From Muscardinus avellanarius (lineage: Eukaryota; Chordata; Mammalia; Rodentia; Gliridae): 64,000 nucleotides of DNA. Below the pieces are notes generated by a model, which worked only from the letters and a program-made list of their open reading frames with translations, was not told the origin of the DNA and did not search any database. Every line of letters begins with the position of its first letter. The stretch's first letter is position 1. Of the stretch, positions 22,461 through 32,477 are shown in pieces. Position numbers and translations under genes: made by a program. The stretch lies in assembly GCA_963383645.1 (NCBI GenBank), contig OY726559.1, positions 123,366,721 through 123,430,720 of the forward strand, in the 5' to 3' direction.

Positions 22461-22973
22461 ATCTCCAAAAGGCGAGATGGACCAGAGCAGAGCTGGAGGG
22501 GTAGCCTAGTAAGGCATTCCCGTTACAACTGGTGTTTAGTAAACTGCCCCAAAACTGCATGTGTAAGATAAGAACCACTTTATAAGCCCTGTTCTGTATG
22601 TCAGGAATTCAGGATAGACACAGGGAGGGTGTCTTCACTCCATCACGTCTATGGCCTCAGCTTGGAAGTCTTGAAGACTGGAAGTAACTCAACAGTTGGA
22701 GGCTGATGACTGATGTTTTCTGTTAAACTTGAGCTGTCAGCCCAAACACCTACACACACTTAGGCTTCTTCCTGGTTGCTGGCTGAGTTCCAAGCATATA
22801 TACCCCCCTAAGAAAATCTGGCAGAAATCACATAACTTTTCATCATCTGGACTGGACAAAAGTCACTTTTGCTCTAGTCATGAGTATGCCTAGATTCAAG
22901 GGTATGGAAGACCAATCTGATTTCTTGGTAGGAGAACTGTTAAATTCACATAGTAAGAAGAATCTGTAGGGTG
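22461..22973. other. Intergenic unique sequence
   Basis: No gene or clear repeat. Confidence 0.45.
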
Positions 22974-23195
22974 GTGTATTATTCTCTGTTCTGTGACTCT
23001 AACAAAATGCCTGTGGCTGTATGCTAATGTGCAAGAAAAGAAGTTTATTTACCCAATAGTTCTGGGGGCTCAAGGGCATGGTACCTGCATCAGCTGGGCA
23101 TGCCAGTATGTCCCACTTAGATTTTTTTCCAAAATGAGCAGAGGGGCCAGAACCCCAAACACTTGCTCAAATTCATTTTTATAACAAATGGCTCT
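22974..23195 (-). mobile_element. Truncated MaLR-type LTR fragment
   Basis: CTAACAAAATGCCTGTGGCT, then AAGTTTATTTACCCAATAG and GTTCTGGGGGCTCAAGGGC match the antisense 3' half of MaLR LTRs. Confidence 0.55.
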
Positions 23196-23504
23196 TTGTT
23201 ATGCAACTGAAATTATTTAATAGAAATCAGCCGCTTGTGGTTTTCAGGCTCTATTTCAAGGATTTGCCTGGTTCAGCTGTAAATAAAGCGAACCCATGGC
23301 TCCACCTCAAACTGTTACAATGTTCTCCAACGTCCCACTTTACCACTTCAAGAAGTCACCACGCCACAGCCCGGGGGCTTGGAGCCCGGCCCCGCACTCT
23401 CTGCTACGTCATTCGGGCTAATTCATCCTTCAGGGTCCAGCTTCAATTTCATTTCCTAGGTGCCCGGTCCAATTTCACCATGTTTTATTCATTTAATTAT
23501 TTAT
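23196..23504. other. Intergenic unique sequence upstream of POLR2M
   Basis: No gene or repeat recognised; GC rises toward the promoter. Confidence 0.5.
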
Positions 23505-23668
23505 TATTTTTACAGTACTGGGGCTGGAATCCAGGGGCATTCTATCTCCAAGCTACACCTCCAGCCCTTATTTTATTTTTATTTTGAAACAGGTCTCACT
23601 AAGTTGCAGAGGACCTAAATTGTTGAGGGTGGCCTCGAATGTGCAATCATTCCGCCTCAGCCTCCCCA
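23505..23668 (-). mobile_element. B1-dID SINE, head truncated, next to the CpG island
   Basis: TACAGTACTGGGGCTGGAAT to CCGCCTCAGCCTCCCC. The last 35-40 bp of the B1 head complement are missing. Confidence 0.88.
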
Positions 23669-23824
23669 GTTCCATCAGCTGATGAACGTCTCCACCTCGG
23701 GGGTCCGTCGGCCCAGCAGAGCCGCCGCGCTCCCGGCTCACTAGTAAACGCGCCCGGGGAGGGGGCGCCCAGAGCCGCGGAAGGACACGCGCGCCGCGAA
23801 GGCCCGCCCCGACGCGCGCCGCGC

Positions 23825-23832
23825 TGACGTCA
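23825..23832. promoter_or_regulatory. CRE/ATF palindrome TGACGTCA
   Basis: Perfect 8-bp CRE followed at once by an ETS-like CACTTCCGCC in the proximal promoter. Confidence 0.75.
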
Positions 23833-23939
23833 CTTCCGCCCCTGCGCGCTCCCGCGGGCGGCCCCTCGCCGCTGCGCCTGTCTGTTTCCGGCGTTTCAAT
23901 AAAGCTCGATTCGGCTCGAAGAAGACCCGTCCTTCCGGG

Positions 23940-23950
23940 AAAATGGCGAC
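23940..23950 (+). promoter_or_regulatory. YY1-type site AAAATGGCGAC
   Basis: One mismatch from the AANATGGCGGC consensus typical just downstream of TSSs of housekeeping genes. Its ATG opens the upstream ORF at 23943. Confidence 0.65.
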
Positions 23951-24167
23951 TCCCGCCCGCGCCCCGGAGTCGCCGGCCGCCGACCCCGCGCCAGCCGCGC
24001 CGCCCGCCGACGAAGCCGCCTGCCCGCCGCCTCGCCAGCCCCAGCCGCCGCACAATGTCCTCGCCGGGCCGCGGCTTCGCGCCCCGAGCTCCCGAGGACT
24101 CGGCGCCGCGGACTTCGGCGGAGCTGCGGGAGATGTTGAAGCGCCAGGAGAGACTTTTGCGCAACGA
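23943..24167 (+). promoter_or_regulatory. Upstream ORF overlapping the POLR2M start (exon 1 part)
   Basis: ATG at 23943 has A at -3 and G at +4, a strong context. It opens a frame offset by +1 from the POLR2M start at 24055. The frame covers exactly 75 codons to the exon 1 donor. After splicing it continues ten codons into exon 2 and stops at TAA 26502-26504. The predicted product is 85 aa, rich in Ala and Pro. It matters only if transcription begins upstream of 23943. Initiation here would bypass the main start codon, which it overlaps. Confidence 0.55.
24055..24167 (+). CDS. POLR2M: POLR2M coding exon 1
   Basis: Codes residues 1-37 and two bases of codon 38. Begins [20 protein letters not shown] and ends at the donor GA|GTAAGC. 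It lies wholly in the CpG island. The [16 protein letters not shown] stretch predicts a basic/acidic helix conserved in the family. The 5' UTR extends upstream for an unknown distance. Confidence 0.95.
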
Positions 24168-26190
24168 GTAAGCGGCTCGCGCGTCGCCCTCACGGCCTCC
24201 GCAGGGCCCGCTCGCCGAGCCCCGCGCCCCCCAGGCCGAGCCCCGCGCCCCCCAGGCCGAGCCCCCAGGCCCGAGTCCCGCGCCCCCCAGGCCCGCTCCC
24301 CGCGACCCCGGGCCCCTTGCCGGCCAGGGCGAGGGGCGCTGCTGTTCTGCCGGCGGGCAGGGGAGCGATCTGTCGATGTGTTTTCAAAGGGCAGCTTTAA
24401 AAAAAATGAAAATGTTAGTAGGGCCTTCGAAGGAATCAGTCAGAAAATCCCAGCAGGATTCAGAGAGATTTCCTACAAGGGGATTGTAAGAAAACGAGTT
24501 AGGAAGATAGCTGTGCAGGACTGGGAAAACTTCATCGAGCATGGAGTCATTTTAGTTACGTAGTCGAGAGAACCACTCCGAAAAATAGGGCTGTGGTGGG
24601 AGAGGATTCGAGATGGATTTTACTTAGGATGCAGAGTTGGAAGATGGAGCATAAAATTAAATGATTAAAAGTCTGCGAATAATTAAAAACCGAATAATTA
24701 AAAGCTGGAGGAAGTGGCCACAAGGTTCGAGAGAGGAAAGGCCGAGGAAATGCAGGAATCTCCGTTGCAGACAGGTGTGCTATGCAGTTGGACTGCGGAA
24801 TCAGTGTAATGTTAAAGAATAGGGAGCCCAACGCTTACCTTCCTCTCAATTTATTATGACTCAAGAAGAAAGAGAACCAAAAAAGAAATTTGTTGTTTGG
24901 CAAAAGGGACAAATATTTATTTGGGGTGGGGGCTTCCTACTAGAGACAGACATTGTGAGAATGTTTTGAGTGTATAGCAGAGAATTAACTTTTTGGTCTC
25001 ATGACCCCTTGGCATTAAGAATTGCCATGCATCTCAGAAATCTTTTGTTTTATGTGTGTTATGTTTACCCACATTTATTAATTTGTCCAAAACTACTGAG
25101 AAGACGTTAGAGTACAGAATACATGATCACAGGGTCTGTTCACCCCTCATGGCTTTTGGGAGACTCCAGTGTACTCATGAGAGAAATGACAACACCTTAA
25201 TATCAAAATAGTTTTGACCTTATAGGTCTACTCTACCACCCCCTTTATCTTACAGATCAAGCTTTAAAAACTGCTGGTTTGGGGAATGACTTAAATGATT
25301 ATTTTACAGGTTGAATAGCCATTATTTTAAATGCATAGGGCCAGCCAGAACTGTTTTGATCTTCAGATTTTTTTCTCAGGATTTGAATATTTGTATGGAC
25401 ATAATGAGATTATCTTGGGGGTAGGATCCAGGTTTGGTGTGCCTGTTCATGTGTGTGTTGGGGAGTACTGGAGTTTGAAACCAGGGACATTCAACCTCAG
25501 ATATACCCCCAACCCTATTTTATTCTGTATTTTGAAACAGGATCTCACCAAGTTGTGGATGGCCTCACTAAGTTGTTGAGGCTGGCCTCAAACCTGTAGT
25601 CCTCCTGTCTCAGCCTCCCAAGTACTGGGATTACAAGAGTGTAACACTGTGCCCAGCTTCAGTGTATTTTCATTTTGACTGCAACCCATCACGTGATCAG
25701 GTGTGGAATTTCCTACTGGTGGTACCATATTGGTTCTCAAAAAGTTGCAGATTTGGGAGTATTTTAGATTTTGGATTTTCAGATTAGCAATAGTCAACCA
25801 CCTTGTTTGGCTCAATTTGGATCTTTAAAATGCTTTTTGCGGAAATTCTAAGAGGAAACAGATGAGCCATATATTTGTTTTTCCCTCCTTGCTTAGATAT
25901 TTTTTGGTTATTTGCATAATTGTCTTGTTTCATTCTAGTTTGGGGCCAGTTAGAAATCAGATTTTTTTGTTTGTTTTTTGCAGTTCTGGGGATGAACCCA
26001 GAGGTATTCCACTTCCATACTAACCCCCCCCCCCCCCCGGTCCTATTTTTTATTCTCTGTTTTGAAGCAGAATCTCACTAAATTTCAGAGGACCTTACTG
26101 AGTATCTGAGGCTGGCCACAATCCTCTGTCTCAGCCTCCCAAGTACTGGGGTTACAAGTGTGTACCACCACACCCAGCTAGAAATCAGAA

Positions 26191-26231
<41 letters not shown>

Positions 26232-29200
26232 ACTGAAGGTAGAACTCAGGGGCCCTCTACCACCAGGCTGTGTCCTCTGTTTTATTTTTTATATAGGAGC
26301 TCGCTGAGTTGCTGAGAGCCTTATGCTGCTGAGGCCGTCTTTGAACCTGTGATCCTCTTAGCCTCCCATGTACTGGGATTATACCACACCCTGCTTTATA
26401 TTTTGCCTTTTAAGTAACGTATCTCAAGTTTAAAAATGTGGCTATAATATGTTTTTTTTTCCATTTGACAGAAAATTCATTTGCAAATTGCCCGACAAAG
26501 GTAAAAAGATTTTCGACGCTGTTGCCAAGCTGAAGGCTGCCATTGCAGAAGATGAAGAGGTTAGAGGAAAAAGTGAACTGTTTCGTCCTGCTAGTTTAGA
26601 TTGTACGCTAAGACAAAAAGCAACTTCAGGAGTTGGTGTGGACATAGAAAAGGCTCAGAATTCTGACCAGATACTTGATACTTTATCACTAGTTCCTAGC
26701 TGTTCCTTTGTAGATAACATCAAGTCATCTAAAACAACCTCAGAAAAACAGGAACCTGTACATCATACTCATCCAGGTGAAGCAGAGACTCCAGAGGCCG
26801 AGAACACAGTTAACGGGGGCCTGGTTCCCCACAGCAGTGCCAGGGCTTCGTCCTCAGCCAGAGCTAGAGAGCGTCTTCCTCAGCGTTGCACTTCGAGCCA
26901 AGCGGAAGAGATTGCCAGCGCTGTTGACAGCTCGTTCATTGACAAGTTACAAAGGATCACAATTGCAGACCAAGGTGAACATCGCTCAGAGGAAAACAAA
27001 GGTGCTGAGAACTTGACAGGCCTTCGCATTGGGACTCCTAAGAAGCCTCATTACATGGAAGTGTTGGAAATGCGAGCCCAAAACCCAGTGCCCCAGCCTC
27101 ATAAGTTTAAAACCAATGTGTAAGTGTCATTGGAAACAGGCCTATCCTGGGAGCATAATAGGCGTGAAACTAAAAGTCAGGTGAATGCTTTAAGTTCAGT
27201 GGGTTTTGTGTGAACACTTGTGTAGGTAGGAGTAAACAGTGAGACCAGCCTGGCTTGAGTGGAGGATTTCTGTTCGTTTTGAAGCCAAATAATTGAGCTG
27301 GGCGTGGTGGCGCACGCTTGTAATCCCAGCACTGGGGAGGCTGAGACAGGAGGATCACAGTTTCTTGGCCAGCCTCAGCTACTTAGTGAGGCCCTTTGCA
27401 ACTCAGTGAGACCCTGTTTCAAAATAAAGCATAAAAAATAAGGCTGGCGCTGGGCGTGGTGGCGCACGCTTGTAATCCCCGCGCTTGAGAGGTGGAGACA
27501 GGAGGATCGCGCAGGTTCAAAGCCAGCTGTGCTGGCTTAAGAGACCCTGCTTCCAAATAAAAAAAGTATAAAAGTAGGTCTGGGAGTGTAGCCCGGAAGT
27601 AGAAGGGCTTCCAGGAACCCCAGTACCACCAAAAAAAAAAAAAAAAAATAGGGCCGGGGGTGTCGCTCGGAGGTAGAATGCCCCTGGGTTCCATTCCTAG
27701 GACCGCCAAAAAAAAAAAAGAAAAGGCTTTAAATAGCAGATGGGAGTATTAATTTAAAGCACCGTTCTCTAATGTACAGCACCTTTGACTAAAAGGAAAG
27801 CAGTTGAGGAGCCGATGGTATTTATGTTTGGCCAAAAGTGTTGCACATTCACTATGCTTCTCAAAGAGTTTGGGATGGAGATGGGATCTAAGATTTATAC
27901 ATGTGGAAAAAAATTAATCTGTGGAATAATAGTTTCCAAGGTGAAAGAGTTTTAAAAGCTGATATTAGAATTGGGCAGGATGGGCAAAAGCCCAGAGTTT
28001 TGTTCCTAAGAACTACAGAAGAATAAAAGCTCCTTAGAAAAGGTTTTATTGCTCTTAGAAAACACAGCATTTAAATTGGGGATAGTGAGTGGTACCTGCC
28101 TATATTTATAAGGATGTGACATTAGATAAAATTCAAGCCACTTCTATGCTGCCTTTTTTCAAAAAACTGAAAACCTCTTAAGTGAAAAATACCCAAAATA
28201 TATTTTTGTTATTGTTGGTACAAGACTTTAAAGCTTAGCCCTACCTGCCATTCATTATTATTATTTTAACCTCAAAACATTTTTATTTTTGCATAGGAAG
28301 CCAGGATTATACTACATTAATATTAGGAATGAAGTGTAACCTTTGATCTTGTAATCTCTCATCTTGTATGTGGTGAGGTATCTTCCTTCACTTTGAGGAC
28401 ATTTTAGAAAACCAGAAGCATCTAATCAACCAGTACAAAGAAAAAAAAGTCCATCCAGTCTTGTACTCGGGTCATTTGGTGGGAGTTAGAGGAAAGTAAG
28501 GGAATAGCAACGAGAGCTGCCAGGAATTAGGGAAGTCAGCCAGGTGCACTGGCATGAGCTTGTAACCCAGGACGTGGGAGGCATAGATGAGAGGATCACA
28601 GGTTCAGGGCCAGCCTCAGCAGCTTAGATCCTGTTTCAAAATTAAAAGGGCTGAGAGTGTAGTTCCAAGGTAGAATGCCTGTCTTCAATCCCCAGTACCA
28701 TTCCCCCAAAATAAAGAATTAGGGAAGTTTAAGAGGAAAAGTACCTTCTGTGTAGTCAGGAAGGCTGATCTGTGGTCTAGGCCATAGGCAGAGGCATTGG
28801 TGGACAGTGGGACAAGTCATATTCTTTGGCCTTTTTGCTCTTCCCTTGGGTTCTCTATGTTCTGGTTTCTTAGACCACCTGGACCTGTAGCCAAGTCTCC
28901 CACAACGCCAGTGTGCGTGGCCACTTGGGTGTTCACAGTCGGTCAGGTTCATAATGTGAAAAGCGGAGGTCTTGTTTCCTGGCAAACTTAGTTTCCTCCT
29001 TACCCCCAAGTTAGTAGTATCACTGCCTTGTTTCCCCCACCATGCCTTCTCCAGGATCTGCTGGCCATGATAGCCTGTGTGGTGTATCTCCTCAACCTCT
29101 ATCTCTAATAGGTTTTTCTTGGTCCTATCTTCCATTTTCCTCTTGGGTTACAATTATGGACTGTTTCTGACTCTGGTCTTAACTGCCACCCCTTCCTCTC

Positions 29201-30438
29201 CACTGCTGCCCAAGTGAAATGTGTAAAGTCCAAAGCTGAGCCATTAGGTAGTCTGGACCTCGGCCTGGGCTCAGCCTCCGGCCCGGCTCCCTGCCTTCCC
29301 TGCTCTCACGTGGGTGCCCTTCCCTTGCTCGCACAGTGAGCGCTTGCTCCAGGACTGTTGGGCGTTCACTTTGAAGCCCTTCTGACCTCTGACCGCCTCC
29401 CTTTCTCCTGTAACTGGTCTCGTCTTAGCCTAGTAACTCAAGTACTGTATGCCCAGAACTGTTTACGTGGGTATTTCCTCTGCTGGACAGTATTCCCCTT
29501 TGTAAATATTCTTTGACTGAATAAATAAAAGAATATCTTTAGTTCAAGTGTAAAGTGTGAAGAGAGGAGGAAACGGCAAAGGGCCTGTGCATGTATACAC
29601 ACACCCTGTTAGAACGGTGGATGTAGGTAAACTGCTTACCGTCACCTTTGGACAAGAATTGACTGCTAGGGCTGAAGGCATTTAAGTGTGCAACTGTTTT
29701 GGTTGTGTCTATAAAAAGAAAAGTGTGATCATGGCATGCCTGTTCTCCTTCAGGTTACCATCCCAACACGGTGACTCACCTGGCCGTCGTCAGAAAGGGG
29801 GGGCTGCGGTTTCCTCGGCAGAGCTCCGGCGCAGGGATAAGCAGCATCTTGATGACATCACGGCCGCACGGCTCCTGCCGCTCCACCATCTGCCCGCACA
29901 GCTGCTGTCCATAGAAGACTCCTTGGCGCTTCAGAAACAGCAGAAACAGAACTATGAGGTGTGTAGATAGATGCCTGCGGGATGCTGCCCACATAGGTCA
30001 GAATACACTCCAGGTAGTTCAAGGAGGAGCACATCTACTAGAGGGGCTGAGTGTGAGAGAAATGGTAGTGGAGGCCCCGTAGCTGTCAGATGTGTACCAC
30101 TAGTTTTTAGATTTAGTTACCAAAACTTCAGGAATGAGCTGGAGATGGTCACAGCCACTTGCAATCTCAAGAGTGTAGTCTCCCAGGAACTTTGGGGCGA
30201 CTCCTGAAAAACGTCACATCTGAAGCCCGTGCTTCTTGCTAGTCACATCAGCAGAGCAGGAGCATGGACTGTCTACCTTGTAAACCCCTTGCACAGCCTT
30301 TCCATGGTGGAGTCGAACCCAGAATCCTGCTGAGAGAACCAGGAAGTGTAGCTTTCAGGGGCACATGGGTTGGGAGGGTGGTGTTGTGTCTCAGCAGAAG
30401 AGAGAAGACCTGCCTTTGGCATCGTAATCAACTGTGTG

Positions 30439-30486
<48 letters not shown>

Positions 30487-31570
30487 ACATTCCCCAAGGA
30501 TCCATATGCTTGGCATGGAATTTTAAACATGCATCCTGAGAGTTTGCATGTAGATTGATAGTATGGGAGGAAATAAAATGTGGGGACCATAGCGGGAATT
30601 GAAAGGTTAGATATTCTATATAATAATTTGAAGCGTCAAGAAAAGAGCATCCTATTCCACTTCTTGGGTACCGCTTAGCTAGGCTCCATTCAGGTAGGCA
30701 GCCTGTCATCTGCCCAGCGCTTCATGCAAGAGACACGTGGCTTGCAGTGGCACCTTCAGCACTCGTGTTCTCACCATTTCCTTCCATTCTGTACGTTCAC
30801 CTGGCTGCTGATGAAGTGTTCATTTTGTCTTTGGGAATGCCCGTCTTAAGGCATTTTTAGGTTGAATTAAACCCTTTAGCTTGGATTGGTTTTCTTGGCA
30901 GATATCCCTAATATCCCTGGCCTGAGGGTAAGAACCTAAGTTCAGCAAGTCTGAGAGAGAAAGGGAGCACTGAATCAGGGATGAGGCTGTCCCTGCTGTC
31001 AGGGGTCAAGATTTGGGTGTGTGAGCACACAGCCAGGTTGAAATTAACACAGCATTATCGATTTTTGACATTTGGTAAATCAGATTGTTTCCTGTGTGAG
31101 AGTGTATATGCATGTACATGTGCCATGTACTTAATGTGTCCACGTGTGTAACTGTTGGAGTGCTGGACTAATTACTCAATTATTGTGAAGAGGTAGGCAT
31201 CTCAGTGCATTGTTAATTATGATTGGAAGTCAGTAACTACAGCTCTAGCAAGCTTGGATCTCTCACAAGATTTCCTCGCTGGATCTGTAACAGGAAACGG
31301 TACCAGAGGAAATACTTAGGCTATCTTCTGCCTCTTTATTCCAGCTTTTGCTAATAACTTCCTATTGAAAAATTATAAGGAAAAGATGTGAATGTTTAAC
31401 TTTTTGCTTTGCTCTTTGTTTTAAAGGAGATGCAAGCAAAGCTCGCAGCACAAAAACTAGCTGAAAGGCTGAATATTAAAATGCAGAGTTATAATCCAGA
31501 AGGGCAGCCTTCAGGAAAATACCGAGAAGTAAGGGATGAAGATGACGACCAGTCCTCTGATGAATTCTGA
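24055..31570 (+). CDS. POLR2M: POLR2M (Gdown1/GRINL1A), RNA polymerase II subunit M; complete, 4 coding exons
   Basis: Joining 24055-24167, 26472-27119, 29754-29958 and 31427-31570 gives 1110 nt, 369 codons plus TGA. That is one residue longer than the human protein as I remember it (368). POLR2M (Gdown1) binds RNA polymerase II tightly to form Pol II(G). It competes with TFIIF, represses initiation until Mediator relieves it, and stabilises paused polymerase. It shuttles between cytoplasm and nucleus. Matches seen: [16 protein letters not shown] (residues 23-38), [15 protein letters not shown] (39-53), [29 protein letters not shown] and [18 protein letters not shown]. The C-terminus is acidic, [12 protein letters not shown]. 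The middle (about 100-190) is poorly conserved Ser/Ala/Arg-rich sequence. All introns have GT-AG ends and all reading frames are open. The start ATG has A at -3. The upstream neighbour is MYZAP, with which read-through splicing is possible. Confidence 0.97.
24214..24292. repeat. GC-rich 21-bp tandem repeat in intron 1
   Basis: GCCGAGCCCCGCGCC begins at 24214 and 24235, with a third GCCGAGC at 24256. Diverged parts follow to about 24292. It lies 46 bp from the exon 1 donor. Confidence 0.85.
25308..25812 (+). mobile_element. Tigger-like non-autonomous DNA transposon, split by a SINE
   Basis: Starts TA|CAGGTTGAATAGCC and ends CAATAGTCAACCACC, imperfect terminal inverted repeats. Inner words TTTGAATATTTGTATGGAC, CATAATGAGATTATCTTGGG and CAGATTTGGGAGTATTTTAG match a familiar old mammalian MITE. 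A second copy lies inverted at 47045-47362. No transposase. Confidence 0.65.
25458..25657 (-). mobile_element. B1-dID SINE inside the DNA transposon
   Basis: GGGGAGTACTGGAGTTTGAA to TAACACTGTGCCCAGC. Confidence 0.9.
25962..26178 (-). mobile_element. B1-dID SINE with C-run
   Basis: TSD TAGAAATCAGA at 25951-25961 and 26179-26189. A run of about 14 C (26025-26038) sits within the ID half. Confidence 0.94.
26193..26228. repeat. (TG)n microsatellite at a SINE tail
   Basis: About 18 units, immediately before the ID part of the next SINE. Confidence 0.97.
26229..26396 (-). mobile_element. B1-dID SINE, decayed
   Basis: TTTACTGAAGGTAGAACTC, GAGCTCGCTGAGTTGCTGAG and a short head complement. It ends 75 bp from exon 2. 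Confidence 0.82.
26472..27119 (+). CDS. POLR2M: POLR2M coding exon 2
   Basis: Acceptor TTTTTTTTCCATTTGACAG, 648 nt, donor GT|GTAAGT. Completes codon 38 (GA|A) and runs to two bases of codon 254. Starts [15 protein letters not shown], the lysine-rich region important for Pol II binding in the family. It then carries a variable linker and ends [20 protein letters not shown]. Phase 2 at both ends, so the exon can be skipped or used alone without a frame change. Confidence 0.95.
27297..27719 (+). mobile_element. B1-dID SINE interrupted by a younger B1-dID
   Basis: The outer head runs 27297-27448 and its ID part resumes at 27650-27719 (GGGTGTCGCTCGGAGG). The inner element (27449-27648) is complete with an A18 tail. 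It landed at the B1/ID junction. Confidence 0.93.
28537..28715 (+). mobile_element. B1-dID SINE
   Basis: Exact 13-bp TSD GAATTAGGGAAGT at 28524-28536 and 28716-28728. Confidence 0.96.
29754..29958 (+). CDS. POLR2M: POLR2M coding exon 3
   Basis: Acceptor CTGTTCTCCTTCAG, 205 nt, donor GAG|GTGTGT. Holds the best conserved block, [18 protein letters not shown] followed by a Leu/Gln-rich helix ([11 protein letters not shown]). The first 20 residues ([11 protein letters not shown] and on) are divergent from human. Enters in phase 2 and leaves in phase 0. Confidence 0.95.
29959..31426 (+). other. POLR2M: POLR2M intron 3
   Basis: 1468 bp, GTGTGT to AAAG, phase 0. No SINE at all, unlike introns 1 and 2. 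Contains one (TG)n. Confidence 0.92.
30440..30485. repeat. (TG)n microsatellite in intron 3
   Basis: 23 GT units, uninterrupted. Confidence 0.98.
31427..31570 (+). CDS. POLR2M: POLR2M coding exon 4 and stop
   Basis: Acceptor CTCTTTGTTTTAAAG, 47 codons plus TGA (31568-31570). Reads [20 protein letters not shown] and ends in the acidic [12 protein letters not shown]. The human protein, from memory, has W where this has Q before SSDEF. Confidence 0.95.
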   Translation, partial: EMQAKLAAQKLAERLNIKMQSYNPEGQPSGKYREVRDEDDDQSSDEF

Positions 31571-31815
31571 AGATGAGCGTCGGGAGGAGCTCCTAAATCG
31601 TGGACTGTTGAGATGCCATTTTCCACACCAGACTTTGTAACAAGTATCAAGATCAGGGTCAGACATTGTTGAGGGAAAAAGTTTTATAAAGTTACACAAA
31701 GGTAGCTACCAAAAAGCCCAGTTTCTTTCAGAAGATGATCTTTGTGTGCTTGAAAAATGTAACATTTGAATATTGTGTTTAACCACGTTGTATTAAAGTT
31801 TTGCAGTGTGTTGTG
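31571..31815 (+). other. POLR2M: POLR2M 3' UTR
   Basis: About 245 nt from the TGA to the likely cleavage site after ATTAAA. No repeats. The end is inferred from the GT-rich sequence after 31800. Confidence 0.8.
31792..31797 (+). terminator. POLR2M: Poly(A) signal ATTAAA of POLR2M
   Basis: Common variant hexamer, followed by TTTTGCAGTGTGTTGTG, a good GU-rich downstream element. Confidence 0.8.
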
Positions 31816-32431
31816 CATTGGTGTGATATTTTAGTATGTAGTAGAATACATATTTTTTCCTCTAAGCCAAATGTAATTAGGTGAGTTCTTTTTTCGTTAC
31901 TCTTACCTCTACCAAGTAGTGTTTACTTTGTCTTTCACTGAAATACTTAGTTGTCTCAGGCACCTAAAGTGAGTTAGGAAGACATAGCTCCCTTCCTCTG
32001 AGCAGTGAGGGAGGGGCAATCTAGAGAACTGTATGCATGCTTGCATGGGGTTACTGCGGTGGTCCTGGATGTCAGTGCCGTGGAAGACACTATGAAAAAC
32101 TGTTAACAAATACTGTTTTCCTTCTGTCTTCTCTTAAAACTGCTATTGTTCTGGTTAGGAGTGAGCAGTATCAAATTTGAGAGATGCTGAAGGTTTGCCT
32201 GCAGCAATTAGGTGCAGAAAAGTCCTAGCAGCCTTTACTGAGCTAGGTGCAAGGAAGGCCTCCTGTGCCGCGCCTGACTTGACTTCTTTGTGCCCACCAT
32301 GATAGGTCCACATACAGGACATTTGTGTTGTGGGAAGAAAGCAAGTTTTTCTTTTTAAGTTAAAATTGAATTGTCAGTACATTGCTTTTTTTTCCTCAAA
32401 AGAGGTATATATAGGCTTCAGAAACCTTCAT

Positions 32432-32434
<3 letters not shown>
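31816..32434. other. Intergenic unique sequence downstream of POLR2M
   Basis: No gene or repeat recognised. Confidence 0.5.

Positions 32435-32474
<40 letters not shown>
32435..32474. repeat. (GT)n microsatellite
   Basis: 20 GT units followed by a short TATA-rich run. Confidence 0.98.

Positions 32475-32477
<3 letters not shown>

Larger units (their letters stand above)
23690..24340 (+). promoter_or_regulatory. POLR2M: CpG-island promoter of POLR2M
   Basis: Very GC- and CpG-rich block spanning the 5' UTR and exon 1, abruptly different from its surroundings. It contains a palindromic CRE (TGACGTCA, 23825-23832), an abutting ETS-type CACTTCCG and GC boxes. Further on are TTTCCGG (23885-23891), CTTCCGGG and a YY1-type AAAATGGCGAC (23940-23950). 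There is no convincing TATA box. This is the architecture of a housekeeping promoter. I expect transcription to start shortly before the YY1 site, in the 23.86-23.94 kb interval; this is inferred. Confidence 0.85.
24168..26471 (+). other. POLR2M: POLR2M intron 1
   Basis: 2304 bp, GTAAGC to ACAG, phase 2. The first 170 bp stay CpG-rich and hold a 21-bp tandem repeat. 24340-25307 is unique. The rest is a DNA transposon, three SINEs and a (TG)n, ending 75 bp before exon 2. Confidence 0.92.
27120..29753 (+). other. POLR2M: POLR2M intron 2
   Basis: 2634 bp, GTAAGT to CAG, phase 2. Holds a SINE-in-SINE nest (27297-27719) and a further SINE (28537-28715). 27720-28523 and 28730-29750 are unique, apart from an old repeat tail near 29515. 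Confidence 0.92.

Noticed and set aside
23568..24193. Two long minus-strand ORFs (198 and 150 codons) across the POLR2M promoter
   Set aside because: Arg/Ala/Gly-rich shadow frames of a CpG island. One starts in SINE sequence. Divergent transcription is possible but no coding gene is supported.
27170..27358. Additional POLR2M exon after exon 2
   Set aside because: The frame closes at once with TAA after the exon 2 donor, and the ORF on the other strand is SINE-derived.
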